Of a stretch of DNA of 14,136 nucleotides, positions 5,495 through 14,030 are shown one piece after another. The notes below the pieces were generated by a model. It made no database searches and was not told the origin of the DNA. It saw only the letters and a program-made list of their open reading frames with translations. Source of the stretch: Pseudomonadota bacterium (lineage in GTDB: Bacteria; Pseudomonadota; Alphaproteobacteria; Acetobacterales; Acetobacteraceae); the NCBI GenBank assembly GCA_021829055.1, contig JAJZCS010000026.1:1-14136 (forward strand), read 5' to 3'. Both the position numbers and the translations under genes were made by a program. Positions within the stretch are counted from its first letter, which is position 1, and each line of letters starts with the position of its first letter.

Positions 5495-5799
5495 GGCAAA
5501 CCTTCGGTTCAGGGTCTCTGGTCCGCCTGTTCGGCGAAGCGCCGCTGTCGGACACGTTGGACAGAACGATATGCTGCGCCAGCGTTGCGTTCCGCAAGGG
5601 CGGTATTGTGGGTGTTGGTGACCCTGCTTAGCGTGCCCTTGCGCAAACGTGGTGAGAGATTGGATCGTTGGGACGCAGGCGATCGATCAGGTTCATTGAT
5701 TGACCGGCGGGACGGTCTTGCCTATAGGCCGTGCATCGGGCCGCATCATCCGGATCGCGGCTTTTTCTTTATTGCAATTACCTTTCGGGAGTGCTGGCC
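5495..5799. other. divergent intergenic region, aldolase / rpmH
   Basis: This 305-bp gap contains the rpmH promoter (5700-5728) and a 9-bp inverted repeat, CGCAAGGGC (5593-5601) with GCCCTTGCG (5635-5643), around a 33-nt spacer. A short GC hairpin CGGCG-AAG-CGCCG lies at 5532-5544. An open frame over 5585-5803 has no known motif. I see no DnaA-box cluster suggesting an origin. Confidence 0.5.
5700..5728 (+). promoter_or_regulatory. sigma-70-type promoter of the rpmH operon
   Basis: TTGACC (5700-5705), a 17-bp spacer and TATAGG (5723-5728) form a good housekeeping promoter about 72 bp before the rpmH start. The predicted start near 5735 gives a leader of about 65 nt. Confidence 0.6.
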
Positions 5800-5934
5800 G
5801 TGAAGCGGACCTACCAACCCTCAAAGCTCGTTCGGAAGCGCCGCCACGGCTTCCGGGCCAGAATGGCCACTGTCGGAGGCCGTCGGGTCATCGCCAACCG
5901 TCGGGCAAAAGGGCGGAAACGCCTTTCCGCTTAA
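5800..5934 (+). CDS. rpmH: 50S ribosomal protein L34
   Basis: A 44-residue, very basic protein. It begins [20 protein letters not shown] after the initiator and ends [18 protein letters not shown], essentially the universal L34 sequence, which binds 23S rRNA in the large subunit. The GTG start at 5800 is fixed by the family N-terminus and by GGGAG (5787-5791) upstream. An in-frame ATG at 5731 would add 23 unrelated residues. It is first in the rpmH-rnpA-yidD-yidC-engB series. Confidence 0.97.
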   Translation: MKRTYQPSKLVRKRRHGFRARMATVGGRRVIANRRAKGRKRLSA

Positions 5935-5963
5935 TAGCCGGTGACTCAGGAGCCGGCATCAGC

Positions 5964-6335
5964 ATGAAGCGCTCGCCGCCACCGAGCCTGCCTAAGCGCG
6001 CCGACTTCCTGCGGGCTGCTGCGCACGGCCGGAAACGTGCCCACCTAGGATTTCTCGCGCAGATCGTGACGTCTGGCTCGACGAATACGTTTCGCCTTGG
6101 CCTTACCGCCAGCCGTAAAGTCGGCAACGCGGTTGTGCGCAATCGTGCACGGCGCCGGTTGCGTGAGGCCGTCCGGACGCTTGTGGCGGATCGCCTTGCA
6201 TCAGGAACCGCTCCAACTGGGGTCGATCTTGTGCTAATCGCACGGCGGAACACCGCCTTCATGAAATTCGAGAGCTTGCAGGCTGGAATTTCCGCCGCGC
6301 TAGATGAAGCTGCAGCATTTGGTAACCGTCTATGA
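5964..6335 (+). CDS. rnpA: ribonuclease P protein component
   Basis: A 123-residue basic protein that joins the RNase P RNA to remove 5' leaders from pre-tRNAs. The diagnostic motif VGNAVVRNRARRRLREAVR (the RNR segment) is present. FRLGLTASRKVGNAV precedes it, and VDLVLIARRNT closes the fold. The start at ATG 5964 is chosen for AGGAG at 5949-5953 and the family length. The same frame is open back to 5700, right through rpmH, but no better start is seen there. It follows rpmH by 29 nt and overlaps yidD by 4 nt (ATGA). The N-terminus (SPPPSLPKRADFLRAA) is normal for alphaproteobacteria. Confidence 0.95.
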   Translation: MKRSPPPSLPKRADFLRAAAHGRKRAHLGFLAQIVTSGSTNTFRLGLTASRKVGNAVVRNRARRRLREAVRTLVADRLASGTAPTGVDLVLIARRNTAFMKFESLQAGISAALDEAAAFGNRL

Positions 6336-6637
6336 ATGACAAATCCGTCTCCCAGCCAGCACGATTGTTGCGTGGAGCCGTACGCGCGTATCAGTTAACC
6401 GTGAGCCCATTACTCGGGGGGCAGTGCCGTTTTGTTCCCTCATGCAGCGAGTACGCAATACAGGCGCTCTCGATACACGGGGCAGCCCGCGGTTCGTGGC
6501 TTACGGTTGGAAGAGTTCTGCGCTGCCAACCACTTAATCCAGGCGGTGAAGATCCAGTTCCCCCGTCGCGCACTCAAACGCGTAACGACCGCATGTCGCC
6601 CTGCTGCGACCAAGTCGCTCCCGACGGAGCAGAATAA
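6332..6637 (+). CDS. yidD: YidD, membrane protein insertion efficiency factor
   Basis: A 101-residue member of the small YidD family. It shows the full signature CRFVPSCSEYAIQALSIHG followed by RVLRCQPLNPGGEDPVP. YidD is a membrane-associated helper of YidC-dependent insertion, thought to attach through an N-terminal amphipathic helix (here about residues 8-26). It overlaps rnpA by ATGA at the start and yidC by a single base at the end (TAATG), so the three are translationally coupled. The C-terminal 20 or so residues after DPVP are poorly conserved in the family. Confidence 0.95.
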   Translation: MNDKSVSQPARLLRGAVRAYQLTVSPLLGGQCRFVPSCSEYAIQALSIHGAARGSWLTVGRVLRCQPLNPGGEDPVPPSRTQTRNDRMSPCCDQVAPDGAE

Positions 6638-8406
6638 TGGATAGCAAACGTCTGCTGCTCGCGCTGTCGATCTCAATCGCGATCCTAGTGATATTTCAGG
6701 TTCTGGCCGACTATTTTCTCCCGAAGCCAAAGCCCCACTCGGCTATGCCCCAGACCGTCAGCAGCGCCGTAATCGGACAAGGCATCAGCGGTCGTCCGGC
6801 ACCGTCGGCTCCAAGTGGAGCGATAGTCCCGCCGACCACTCCAGCGCCGCGCGTGTTGATCGCTGCTCCGCTCGTGCGCGGTTCGATCAGCTTGCGAGGT
6901 GCAAAACTCGATCAGTTGATTTTGACGCATTATCATGAAACGGTTTCGAAGACATCGCCGCTGGTGCATTTGCTTGCACCGCCGGAGAAGACCCGCTCAA
7001 ATTACGTACAGTTCGGCTGGGAAGCGGCACCTGGCCAGACCGTCGAAGTACCCGGCGCGAGCACAATCTGGAGCAGTTCTGGCGGCAAACTGATGCCAGA
7101 TCACCCGATCACGTTGAGCTGGACCGATCCGCAGAACGTCACGTTCAGGATCATTCTCGCGGTAGATCAGAATTATATGTTCACGGCCCACCAGGAAGTC
7201 ATCAATCATTCCGGACGTCCGGTTGCTGTCTATCCCTGGTCTCGGGTGCGTCAGGACTACCTCCCCACGATTGAAGGGGGATTCATTCTCCACGAGGGAC
7301 CGATTGGCGTATTCAACGGCACGCTGAACGAGATGAGTTATGCCGCCACAAGGTCTCACGCCAAAAACAGCCCCACTGGTACCGCATTCAGCAAAACGGA
7401 TACCGGGGGGTGGGTCGGAATAACCAGCAAGTACTGGCTCACGGCTTTAATTCCAAGTCAGGACACCAGGATCGTTGCCAGCTATCGCTATCAGAAAATT
7501 CCTGGCCGCAAAGCCGACGACGGTGCCTATCAAGCGGACATGATCACCGCCACCCCGATCGAAGCTGCTCCCGGAGCAACCGCCGTCTTCACATCGCGCG
7601 TCTTCGCTGGTGCCAAGGTACTGCACATCCTCAACAGCTACCAGAAGAGCGATCACATTCCGAATTTCGATCGCGCAATCGATTTTGGCTGGTTCTACTT
7701 CCTGACAAAACCGATCTTTTTGGCACTGGACATGCTGTCGCGCGTATTCGGCAATTTCGGTATCGCCATCATTGTGTTCACCGTCATGCTGAAGATCGGC
7801 CTGTTCCCCTTGGTGCATAAATCCTTCACCTCTATGGCAAAAATGCGCCTAGTGGCCCCGAAGATCAAAGAAATCCGTGAGCGCGTGAAGGATGATCCTG
7901 CGCGCCAACAGAAGGAGATCATGGCGGTCTATAAAGCGGAAGGTGTCAACCCCGCTGCAGGCTGTCTACCAATGCTCGTGCAGGTGCCAATTTTCTTTGC
8001 ACTTTACAAAGTAATCTTCATTACCATCGAAATGCGGCACGCACCGTTCTTCCTCTGGATTCATGATCTTTCGGCGGAAGACCCAACCAATATTTTCAAT
8101 TTTTTCGGGCTGCTCCCATTTCATCCCAGCACGATTTCCCCGTTCCTACACGTTGGCGTGCTGCCGATACTCATGGGCACCGCCCAATACTTTTCGCAAC
8201 GAATGAGCCCCGCACCTCCGGATCCGACGCAGGCAAGAATGATGCAGTTCATGCCTGTCATCTACGCGGTTATGTTGGCGCGGTTTCCTGCCGGATTGGT
8301 GTTGTACTATACGACAAACAATTTTCTGACCATGATACAGCAATGGGTGATTCTCCGGTCAGTCGAGCGCAGTCCGCACGCGAAGCCTGTTTCGACGAGA
8401 ACCTGA
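6637..8406 (+). CDS. yidC: YidC, membrane protein insertase (Oxa1 family)
   Basis: A 589-residue inner-membrane insertase that acts alone or with SecYEG. There is an N-terminal transmembrane helix (about residues 5-24, LLLALSISIAILVIFQVLAD), a proline-rich linker and a periplasmic beta domain (about 80-345). The C-terminal Oxa1 core starts near 350 (GWFYFLTKPIFLALDMLSR). Core marks are FPLVHKSFTSMAKMRLVAPK, VNPAAGCLPMLVQVPIFFAL, FFLWIHDLSAEDP and FPAGLVLYYTTNNFLTMIQQ. The groove position held by Arg in E. coli is Lys here (VMLKIGLFPL). It starts one base before the end of the yidD stop and is followed by engB after 14 nt. Confidence 0.97.
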   Translation: MDSKRLLLALSISIAILVIFQVLADYFLPKPKPHSAMPQTVSSAVIGQGISGRPAPSAPSGAIVPPTTPAPRVLIAAPLVRGSISLRGAKLDQLILTHYHETVSKTSPLVHLLAPPEKTRSNYVQFGWEAAPGQTVEVPGASTIWSSSGGKLMPDHPITLSWTDPQNVTFRIILAVDQNYMFTAHQEVINHSGRPVAVYPWSRVRQDYLPTIEGGFILHEGPIGVFNGTLNEMSYAATRSHAKNSPTGTAFSKTDTGGWVGITSKYWLTALIPSQDTRIVASYRYQKIPGRKADDGAYQADMITATPIEAAPGATAVFTSRVFAGAKVLHILNSYQKSDHIPNFDRAIDFGWFYFLTKPIFLALDMLSRVFGNFGIAIIVFTVMLKIGLFPLVHKSFTSMAKMRLVAPKIKEIRERVKDDPARQQKEIMAVYKAEGVNPAAGCLPMLVQVPIFFALYKVIFITIEMRHAPFFLWIHDLSAEDPTNIFNFFGLLPFHPSTISPFLHVGVLPILMGTAQYFSQRMSPAPPDPTQARMMQFMPVIYAVMLARFPAGLVLYYTTNNFLTMIQQWVILRSVERSPHAKPVSTRT

Positions 8407-8420
8407 TTCTGGAGACCACG

Positions 8421-9053
8421 ATGAGCCCGGACAAAGCCGAGATCGCCGCTGGGCAGGCACTCTTCGCTCACGGCACAAAATTTTTCTATGCAGCACAGAC
8501 GCGGGAAAATCTTCCGGAAGCTTCGGGGATTGAAGTAGCGCTGGCCGGACGCTCGAATGTCGGAAAATCGAGCCTTCTAAACGCACTAACGGGTCAACGT
8601 GCGCTTGCGCGGGTTAGCGTCACTCCAGGACGAACGCGACAGCTCAATTTTTTCCGGGTTGGCAATAGCTCTCTTACCCTCGTCGATATGCCGGGCTACG
8701 GCTATGCTGAAGCCCCGCAGGCAATTAAGCGTGATTGGCAAGGGTTGATGTTCGATTATTTGCGCGGCCGACCCAATCTACGCCGTGTTCTGCTGCTGCT
8801 CGATGCGCGTATCGAAGAAAAACCAGCGGATCATGCAGTAATGGATCTGCTCGATAAGGCCGCCATGGCATTTCAGCTCGTCCTAACCAAGGCGGACAAG
8901 CTGAAACCTGACGAGCTGGCGCGTAAGCAGACAAGCTTTGTTAGAATCGCACGAAAACATCCGGCAGCACTGCATGATGTCGCTGTAACATCAAGCGAGA
9001 ATGGATATGGCATTGATGAGTTGCGTGCCATCCTTGCGTCCCTTACGGCCTGA
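8421..9053 (+). CDS. engB: EngB/YsxC/YihA, ribosome biogenesis GTP-binding protein
   Basis: A 210-residue TRAFAC-class GTPase needed for late 50S assembly. Motifs are G1 GRSNVGKS (43-50), G2 around TPGRTRQ (68-74), G3 DMPGYG (89-94), G4 TKAD (156-159) and G5 near VTSSENG (189-195). The start at ATG 8421 is preferred: it has GGAG at 8411-8414 and gives a normal family N-terminus. An in-frame ATG at 8343 would add 26 residues overlapping yidC. It belongs to the yidC operon by spacing. Confidence 0.95.
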   Translation: MSPDKAEIAAGQALFAHGTKFFYAAQTRENLPEASGIEVALAGRSNVGKSSLLNALTGQRALARVSVTPGRTRQLNFFRVGNSSLTLVDMPGYGYAEAPQAIKRDWQGLMFDYLRGRPNLRRVLLLLDARIEEKPADHAVMDLLDKAAMAFQLVLTKADKLKPDELARKQTSFVRIARKHPAALHDVAVTSSENGYGIDELRAILASLTA

Positions 9054-9227
9054 TGCGGGGAATTATGGCAACGCCGTGCCTTTTCCGGCAACGCGCTCTA
9101 TGCCTTTATGCGTCAAATGCTCAGTAACGCCTTGGTATCACGCAAATGCTCGGATTTTCTATCAAGAGCTACATTGCCCAGCACTCGACGGAACATGAAA
9201 CGTAAATATGATTCGGATGAGGGTAAA

Positions 9228-10121
9228 ATGAGCGACCGCCATGCAGATGCAGCAGAGCAGGCCAGAATTGTTGCCCGCGCCCTTCCCTATCTCCGCCGAT
9301 ACGCCGGCGCGACGATCGTGGTCAAATATGGTGGGCACGCCATGGGCGACCCGACTCTGGCCGACGAATTCGGGCGCGACATCGCACTGCTCAAGCAGGT
9401 GGGAATTAACCCTGTGGTGGTCCACGGCGGCGGCCCTCAAATTAATACCATGCTAAACCGTCTGGCGATCCAGTCCACGTTCATCGATGGCCTGCGGGTA
9501 ACGGATGCGGCCATGGTCGAGGTCGTGGAAATGGTCCTGGCGGGAACCGTCAATAAAATGGTGGCTGGACTAATTAACCGTGCAGGCGCCCTCGCGGTCG
9601 GCATTTGTGGCAAAGATGGCGGGCTAATCCGGGCTCGCAAATTGACCCGTGTTAAACGCGGCCCCCATGGAGCGATCGAGCATGCGCTTGATCTCGGTTT
9701 CGTTGGCGAGCCGGAACATATCGATGTGCGGGTGATCCATGCGCTGACCGGTGCGGGATTGATCCCGGTGATTGCACCCGTTGGTATCGGCGCTGATGGA
9801 CAAACCTATAATATCAATGCTGATACGGTGGCTGGCGCGATTGCCGGCGCGCTCAGCGCAAGACGCCTGCTGATGCTCACCGACGTTCCAGGCGTGCTGG
9901 GCAGGAATGGTCAGTTGCTGACGGAACTCACGCTCGCAGAGATTGATGCCATGAAGGACAATGGTACGATTTCTGGTGGTATGATCCCGAAGGTCGAAAC
10001 TTGTGCAGATGCAATCCGTTGCGGTGTACAGGGTGCTACGATCGTGGACGGTCGTACGCCGCATACATGCTTGCTTGAATTATTCACCGAAGGCGGAATC
10101 GGCACGCTGATTCATGCCTGA
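9228..10121 (+). CDS. argB: acetylglutamate kinase (second step of arginine synthesis)
   Basis: A 297-residue amino-acid kinase that phosphorylates N-acetyl-L-glutamate with [13 protein letters not shown] (phosphate-binding Lys), [12 protein letters not shown] (substrate loop), [16 protein letters not shown] and [11 protein letters not shown] are all in family order. The start at ATG 9228 has GAGGG just upstream and gives the usual length and N-terminus (helix [19 protein letters not shown]). An in-frame ATG at 9108 would add 40 atypical residues. It lies 174 bp after engB, so it may have its own promoter, though I could not place one. The hydrolase gene follows after 24 nt and is probably cotranscribed. 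The N-terminal helix is the type found in hexameric, arginine-inhibited kinases, so feedback control is plausible. Confidence 0.96.
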   Translation: MSDRHADAAEQARIVARALPYLRRYAGATIVVKYGGHAMGDPTLADEFGRDIALLKQVGINPVVVHGGGPQINTMLNRLAIQSTFIDGLRVTDAAMVEVVEMVLAGTVNKMVAGLINRAGALAVGICGKDGGLIRARKLTRVKRGPHGAIEHALDLGFVGEPEHIDVRVIHALTGAGLIPVIAPVGIGADGQTYNINADTVAGAIAGALSARRLLMLTDVPGVLGRNGQLLTELTLAEIDAMKDNGTISGGMIPKVETCADAIRCGVQGATIVDGRTPHTCLLELFTEGGIGTLIHA

Positions 10122-10145
10122 GAAATCCCTCTGGAGTTTTAAGTT

Positions 10146-10820
10146 ATGGTGCTGAGAGGTCCTGAACGTCTGCCTGCGAGCGGAGGACCGGCCAAACAGC
10201 TGGTTGTGCTTTGCCACGGCGTCGGCGCCGATGGTAATGATCTAATTGGGCTAGCCGACTACTGGGCGCAAGTCTTACCTGACGCCCAGTTCGTCGCGCC
10301 CGATGGACCGGAACCTTATGACATGGCCCCATCTGGATTCGGCGGCAGGCAATGGTTCTCAATCGGCGATCTTGACCCCGCCACCCTCGGCGATGGAGTG
10401 CGTCGGGCACAAATTGCTCTCGATGCCTTCATCGATATGGAAATCGTTCGGCTTGGTATCCGGGAACACGGCTATGCACTGATGGGCTTCAGCCAGGGTG
10501 CCATGACTGTTCTGTTCACCGGGTTACGCCGCAAGATTCCACCAAGGGCGATCCTGGCGTATTCTGGCGCATTAATCGATCCTGAATCGCTTGCGCCGGA
10601 AGTCACCGGCAAACCGCCAGTGCTCCTAGTCCATGGCGAAAACGACGCGGTCGTGCCGAGTTTTCGGTCACGCGCTGCAGCAACTGCTTTGATGGCAGAA
10701 GGTGTGCCGGTACAAACGCTGTGCGTCCCAGGACTCGGGCATGGTATCGAACAAGAGGGCCTGAAGGCCGGTGCCGACACATTGCGCCAGGCCTTCGAAT
10801 GCCACGACCAGAAAGAGTGA
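10146..10820 (+). CDS. alpha/beta-hydrolase, phospholipase/carboxylesterase family
   Basis: A 224-residue cytoplasmic serine hydrolase. The oxyanion region VVLCHGVGADGNDL is near residues 20-33, and the nucleophile elbow is GFSQGAM (Ser116). The acid is Asp167 in VHGENDAVVP, and the base is His199 in PGLGHGIEQEG. This layout is that of the carboxylesterase 2 / YpfH / acyl-protein thioesterase group, which hydrolyses short acyl esters or thioesters. The natural substrate is not predictable. Start ATG 10146 has GGAG nine bases upstream. It lies 24 nt after argB, and a functional link to arginine synthesis is not evident. Confidence 0.88.
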   Translation: MVLRGPERLPASGGPAKQLVVLCHGVGADGNDLIGLADYWAQVLPDAQFVAPDGPEPYDMAPSGFGGRQWFSIGDLDPATLGDGVRRAQIALDAFIDMEIVRLGIREHGYALMGFSQGAMTVLFTGLRRKIPPRAILAYSGALIDPESLAPEVTGKPPVLLVHGENDAVVPSFRSRAAATALMAEGVPVQTLCVPGLGHGIEQEGLKAGADTLRQAFECHDQKE

Positions 10821-10847
10821 CATCATTTTGATAATTGATATCTAGGC

Positions 10848-10876
10848 TTGCCTCCTTCGCGGCGGTTTGTCATAAA
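10848..10876 (+). promoter_or_regulatory. possible promoter for the HNH gene
   Basis: TTGCCT (10848-10853), a 17-bp spacer and CATAAA (10871-10876) lie about 93 bp before the preferred HNH start. The match is moderate and no other support is seen. An 8-C run follows at 10917-10924. Confidence 0.25.
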
Positions 10877-10968
10877 CCCCGCATGGTCGAAGCAAACTGC
10901 AAGATGTTGCGGTTAGCCCCCCCCAACCGCCCACCACATCTTTGTTCCGTTCTGGGACCGCTTCAGTC

Positions 10969-11529
10969 GTGCCTGACGGCGGACAGCACTTTCCTGCACT
11001 CGTGCTCAACGCGGATTTTCGCCCGCTGTCCTATTTTCCATTATCACTGTGGTCGTGGCAGGATGCCGTGAAGGCGGTGTTCCTTGATCGGGTCTCTGTC
11101 CTGTCCGAGTACGAACACGAGGTTCGTTCCGTGTCCTTCGCAATGCGCCTCCCCTCGGTGATTGCGCTCAAGGATTTCGTTACCGCGACCCGGCAACCTG
11201 CCTTTACCCGATTCAACGTTTTTTTGCGCGATTTTTTCACGTGTCAGTACTGCAAAAGCCGGTTGCCAGCACCGGACCTGACGTTCGATCACGTGATTCC
11301 ACGCGCCCGCGGTGGCCGAACGACTTGGGAAAACGTCGTGACCGCCTGCGGTACGTGCAACCTGCGCAAGGGATCCAAACTACCGGGTGAATGCAGGATG
11401 TTTCCCCATTCGAAGCCACGGCGGCCGAATGCATGGGAATTGCAGGATCGGGGGCGAGCGTTCCCGCCAAATTATTTGCACGAAAGCTGGCGAGATTTCC
11501 TGTATTGGGATTCTGAACTGGAAACCTGA
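10969..11529 (+). CDS. HNH endonuclease-family protein
   Basis: A protein of 186 residues from GTG 10969. The N-terminal half starts with FPALVLNADFRPLSYFPLS and LWSWQDAVKAVFLDRVSVLS. The HNH nuclease fold follows: CQYCKSRLPAPDLTFDHVIP, then RGGRTTWENVVTACGTCNLR KGSK, with two CxxC zinc pairs and the DH catalytic pair. The C-terminus RRPNAWELQDRGRAFPPNYL...YWDSELE is typical of a conserved single-copy HNH family in alphaproteobacteria, whose role is not established (possibly DNA repair or recombination). The start is uncertain: TTG 10942 is possible, but GTG 10969 gives the family-like beginning PDGGQHFPAL. No restriction or phage genes surround it, so it looks like a resident gene. Confidence 0.87.
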   Translation: MPDGGQHFPALVLNADFRPLSYFPLSLWSWQDAVKAVFLDRVSVLSEYEHEVRSVSFAMRLPSVIALKDFVTATRQPAFTRFNVFLRDFFTCQYCKSRLPAPDLTFDHVIPRARGGRTTWENVVTACGTCNLRKGSKLPGECRMFPHSKPRRPNAWELQDRGRAFPPNYLHESWRDFLYWDSELET

Positions 11530-11858
11530 CGTCGGATATCATGTCTCGCCACGCGGCCACGCCCATGTTCTCGAACTACACCCACGGGGCACATCGGTTC
11601 GGAAACATCCTGTTGAAAGCACGAAGCGTTGGCATATGACTCGTTCGACAGCTTGTGGCCTAGTTAGCAAATTCGAGTGCTCCACAAGACGTAGCCCACG
11701 CGTCGCGTAAATTGCACGCCGCGCGCAAGACTCCCAAAACCCGGTAGGAACAGCCTCCCTTGCTCCCGAGGTTCCTTGACAGCATCAGAAACAGCTCCCG
11801 AGCAGTTTCACATGATCATCATATCGGCTATCTCCGGGCAACGGAGTATGAAATAAAC
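11530..11858. other. intergenic stretch before trpB
   Basis: Besides the IS1595-type relic, this holds a direct repeat GCTCCCGAG at 11762-11770 and 11794-11802 (32 bp apart). A TTGACA at 11776-11781 has no matching -10 at 16-18 bp. No trpF frame is seen, although trpF often precedes trpB in alphaproteobacteria. No clear trp leader peptide or attenuator was found. Confidence 0.5.
11545..11635 (-). pseudogene. second IS1595-type transposase N-terminal relic
   Basis: The minus strand from ATG (11635-11633) reads MPTLRAFNRMFPNRCAPWV, then a TAG, then FENMGVAAW. It lines up with the relic at 2151-2346 (MHITLCAFNEMFPNEVAARA, FFGKTGWP). The TAG stands where the family usually has Trp before Phe-Glu, a one-base change from TGG. 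At the DNA level 11596-11628 and about 2307-2339 agree at 27 of 33 positions. This copy is shorter and more decayed, and the zinc ribbon itself is not recognisable. Confidence 0.55.
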
Positions 11859-13073
11859 ATGACGAAGCCTCTTCCCAATTCCCTGCGAAACCTTCCGGAT
11901 CAGCACGGTCGGTTTGGCGATTTCGGCGGCCGTTTCGTTGCAGAAACGTTGATGCCGTTAATTCTTGAACTCGAGACCGCTTACGAAAAGGCAAGGAATG
12001 ACCCGGAGTTCTTCGACGAATTTCAATATTATCTGAAGCACTACGTTGGGCGGCCCAGCCCGCTCTGGCTTGCAGAACGGCTGACACGCAAACTCGGCGG
12101 TGCCAAGGTTTACTTCAAGCGAGACGAGCTCAATCACACGGGAGCTCACAAGATCAATAACTGCATTGGGCAAATTCTGCTGGCCACGCGAATGGGCAAG
12201 AGCCGTATCATTGCCGAAACCGGGGCTGGACAGCATGGCGTTGCGACAGCGACGGTGGCCGCCCTCTTCGGTCTGCCTTGCGTGATCTATATGGGTTCTG
12301 TCGACGTAGAGCGGCAGCAGCCCAACGTCTTTCGCATGAAACTTCTAGGTGCCGATGTGCGGCCGGTCACCTCCGGTGCAGCAACGCTCAAGGACGCCAT
12401 GAACGAAGCACTCCGCGACTGGGTCACAAACGTTCACGACACATTTTACATCATCGGAACCGCAGCCGGCCCACATCCTTATCCTGCGATGGTTCGGGAT
12501 TTCCAGTCAGTCATCGGCACCGAAGCACGTGAACAGATAATCGCCGCGGAGGGGCGACTACCAGACATCGCGATTGCAGCAGTCGGCGGCGGGTCAAACG
12601 CGATCGGATTATTTCATCCATTCCTCGACGATCCCGTTCAGTTGATCGGAGTGGAAGCTGCCGGACACGGTCTGGATTCGGGGGAGCATGCTGCGTCACT
12701 ATCCCGGGGACGTCCAGGGGTATTGCATGGCAACAAGACCTATCTCCTCCAGGACGCGGATGGGCAAATCATGGAAGCGCACTCGATTTCAGCCGGTCTC
12801 GACTATCCGGGTATCGGGCCCGAGCATGCATACCTCCATGACATTGGCCGAGTTCAATATGTGGCGGTCACAGACAACCAAGCCCTCGAGGCATTTCAGC
12901 TTTGTTGCCGAACCGAAGGAATCATTCCGGCTCTTGAACCTTCCCATGCACTTGCACATGTTATGAACATTGCGCCTAAATTGACTGATAATAAAGTAAT
13001 TTTGATGAATATGTGCGGCCGAGGGGACAAGGATATCTTTACTGTGGCCAAGCATCTTGGAGAGAAGCTTTGA
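11859..13073 (+). CDS. trpB: tryptophan synthase beta subunit
   Basis: A 404-residue PLP enzyme that condenses indole with serine, receiving indole from TrpA through the alpha2-beta2 tunnel. [17 protein letters not shown] (about 17-33) is the family N-terminus. Lys98 in [11 protein letters not shown] forms the Schiff base. [26 protein letters not shown] (phosphate loop) and the end [13 protein letters not shown] are all present. The start is ATG 11859, with GGAG at 11843-11846. An in-frame ATG-like extension from 11760 is less family-like. The stop overlaps the trpA start by TTGA. trpF is not adjacent. Confidence 0.97.
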   Translation: MTKPLPNSLRNLPDQHGRFGDFGGRFVAETLMPLILELETAYEKARNDPEFFDEFQYYLKHYVGRPSPLWLAERLTRKLGGAKVYFKRDELNHTGAHKINNCIGQILLATRMGKSRIIAETGAGQHGVATATVAALFGLPCVIYMGSVDVERQQPNVFRMKLLGADVRPVTSGAATLKDAMNEALRDWVTNVHDTFYIIGTAAGPHPYPAMVRDFQSVIGTEAREQIIAAEGRLPDIAIAAVGGGSNAIGLFHPFLDDPVQLIGVEAAGHGLDSGEHAASLSRGRPGVLHGNKTYLLQDADGQIMEAHSISAGLDYPGIGPEHAYLHDIGRVQYVAVTDNQALEAFQLCCRTEGIIPALEPSHALAHVMNIAPKLTDNKVILMNMCGRGDKDIFTVAKHLGEKL

Positions 13074-13894
13074 GCCGGATCGCAGCCACTTTTGCGCGAT
13101 TGAAGCAGGAGGAGCGGGCCGGCTTGATCCCCTTCGTCGAGGCATTTGATCCCGATCGCGCCACGTCACTAGCCTTGTTGATAGGCATGGCCGATCACGG
13201 TGCCGATATAATTGAAATCGGCATGCCCTTTACCGATCCGATGGCGGATGGCCCATCCATTCAGCGGGCGGGGCGACGGGCGTTGCGTGCTGGCGCTACG
13301 GTTGCCGGCACCCTTGGTTTGGTACGCGAATTTCGTGCCGCCCACGAAGCGGTTCCTTTGGTATTAATGGGATACCTAAATCCCATCCTGTCTTACGGAG
13401 CCGATCGCTTTGCCGCTGACGCTGCTGCCGCAGGCGTCGACGGTATCATCATCGTCGACATGCCTCCGGAGGAGAGCGACTTTCTGATTCCGGCTCTCAT
13501 ACGAAATAAAATCGATCTGATCCGGCTGGTCGCGCCAACGACGAACGACGTAAGATTGCCTTTGGTGCTAAAAAACTGCTCCGGGTTCGCGTATTACGTT
13601 TCGATCACCGGAATCACCGGCACACGGACCGCTTCGGCCGAGGAGTTGGCCCGGGACATTCCGCGGATACGGGCAGTCACCAACCTTCCAATCGCGGTCG
13701 GTTTCGGAGTGCGCTCGCCCGAGCAGGCCGCAGTCGTCGCCCGCTATGCCGATGCCGCCGTGGTCGCTTCAGCCTTGATTGACAGAATGGCCGAGGGGTT
13801 GGATCAGGCGGGGCATGCCCCGCAATCCACGATTAATGCCGTGCTTGCCGATGTTTCAGCGTTGGTATCGGGCGTTCGAAAAGCGAGGTTATGA
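13070..13894 (+). CDS. trpA: tryptophan synthase alpha subunit
   Basis: A 274-residue TIM-barrel enzyme that splits indole-3-glycerol phosphate into indole and glyceraldehyde-3-P. Glu49 (IIEIGMPF) and Asp60 ([10 protein letters not shown]) keep the same numbers as the catalytic pair of E. coli TrpA. SITGITG and [11 protein letters not shown] bind phosphate. The start is TTG 13070: it overlaps the trpB TGA as TTGA, has GGAG seven bases upstream (13059-13062), and gives the usual [12 protein letters not shown]. The N-terminal loop reads PFVEAFDPD where most TrpA have P-F-V-T-A-G-D-P, a small oddity. It converges on an XRE gene remnant 15 nt away, with no obvious terminator. Confidence 0.97.
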   Translation: MSRIAATFARLKQEERAGLIPFVEAFDPDRATSLALLIGMADHGADIIEIGMPFTDPMADGPSIQRAGRRALRAGATVAGTLGLVREFRAAHEAVPLVLMGYLNPILSYGADRFAADAAAAGVDGIIIVDMPPEESDFLIPALIRNKIDLIRLVAPTTNDVRLPLVLKNCSGFAYYVSITGITGTRTASAEELARDIPRIRAVTNLPIAVGFGVRSPEQAAVVARYADAAVVASALIDRMAEGLDQAGHAPQSTINAVLADVSALVSGVRKARL

Positions 13895-13909
13895 AACGAG
13901 AACTGCTCG

Positions 13910-14030
13910 TCAATCGACTGGAAACGCATCGGCAGATGCCAGTGTGCGGATGAGGTCGAAGACACGCTTTCGGACCGACGGTTCGCTGATACGGTAATAC
14001 GCCCTGACCAACTCAAGCGTTTCGCGCCTA
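13910..14030 (-). pseudogene. XRE-type regulator, C-terminal tail, interrupted by an IS630-type element
   Basis: The minus strand ending at TGA (13912-13910) reads RRETLELVRAYYRISEPSVR and KRVFDLIRTLASADAFPVD. The ETLELVRAYYRI...VRKRxFxLxRxLA tail is one I recognise from alphaproteobacterial XRE-family regulators. The match begins abruptly beside a TA at 14029-14030, and beyond it the sequence belongs to an IS630-type transposase end. The helix-turn-helix part must lie on the far side of the element, outside the window, if it survives. The gene points towards trpA. Confidence 0.65.

Noticed and set aside
5495..5799. replication origin near rpmH
   Set aside because: No dnaA gene, no cluster of DnaA boxes and no AT-rich unwinding region. 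In alphaproteobacteria rpmH is usually not at oriC.
5700..5963. rnpA starting early and overlapping rpmH, as in Thermus
   Set aside because: The frame is open, but ATG 5964 has a ribosome binding site and gives the normal RnpA length. The extra part has no family match.
11776..11804. trpB promoter based on a perfect TTGACA
   Set aside because: No acceptable -10 at 16-18 bp spacing.
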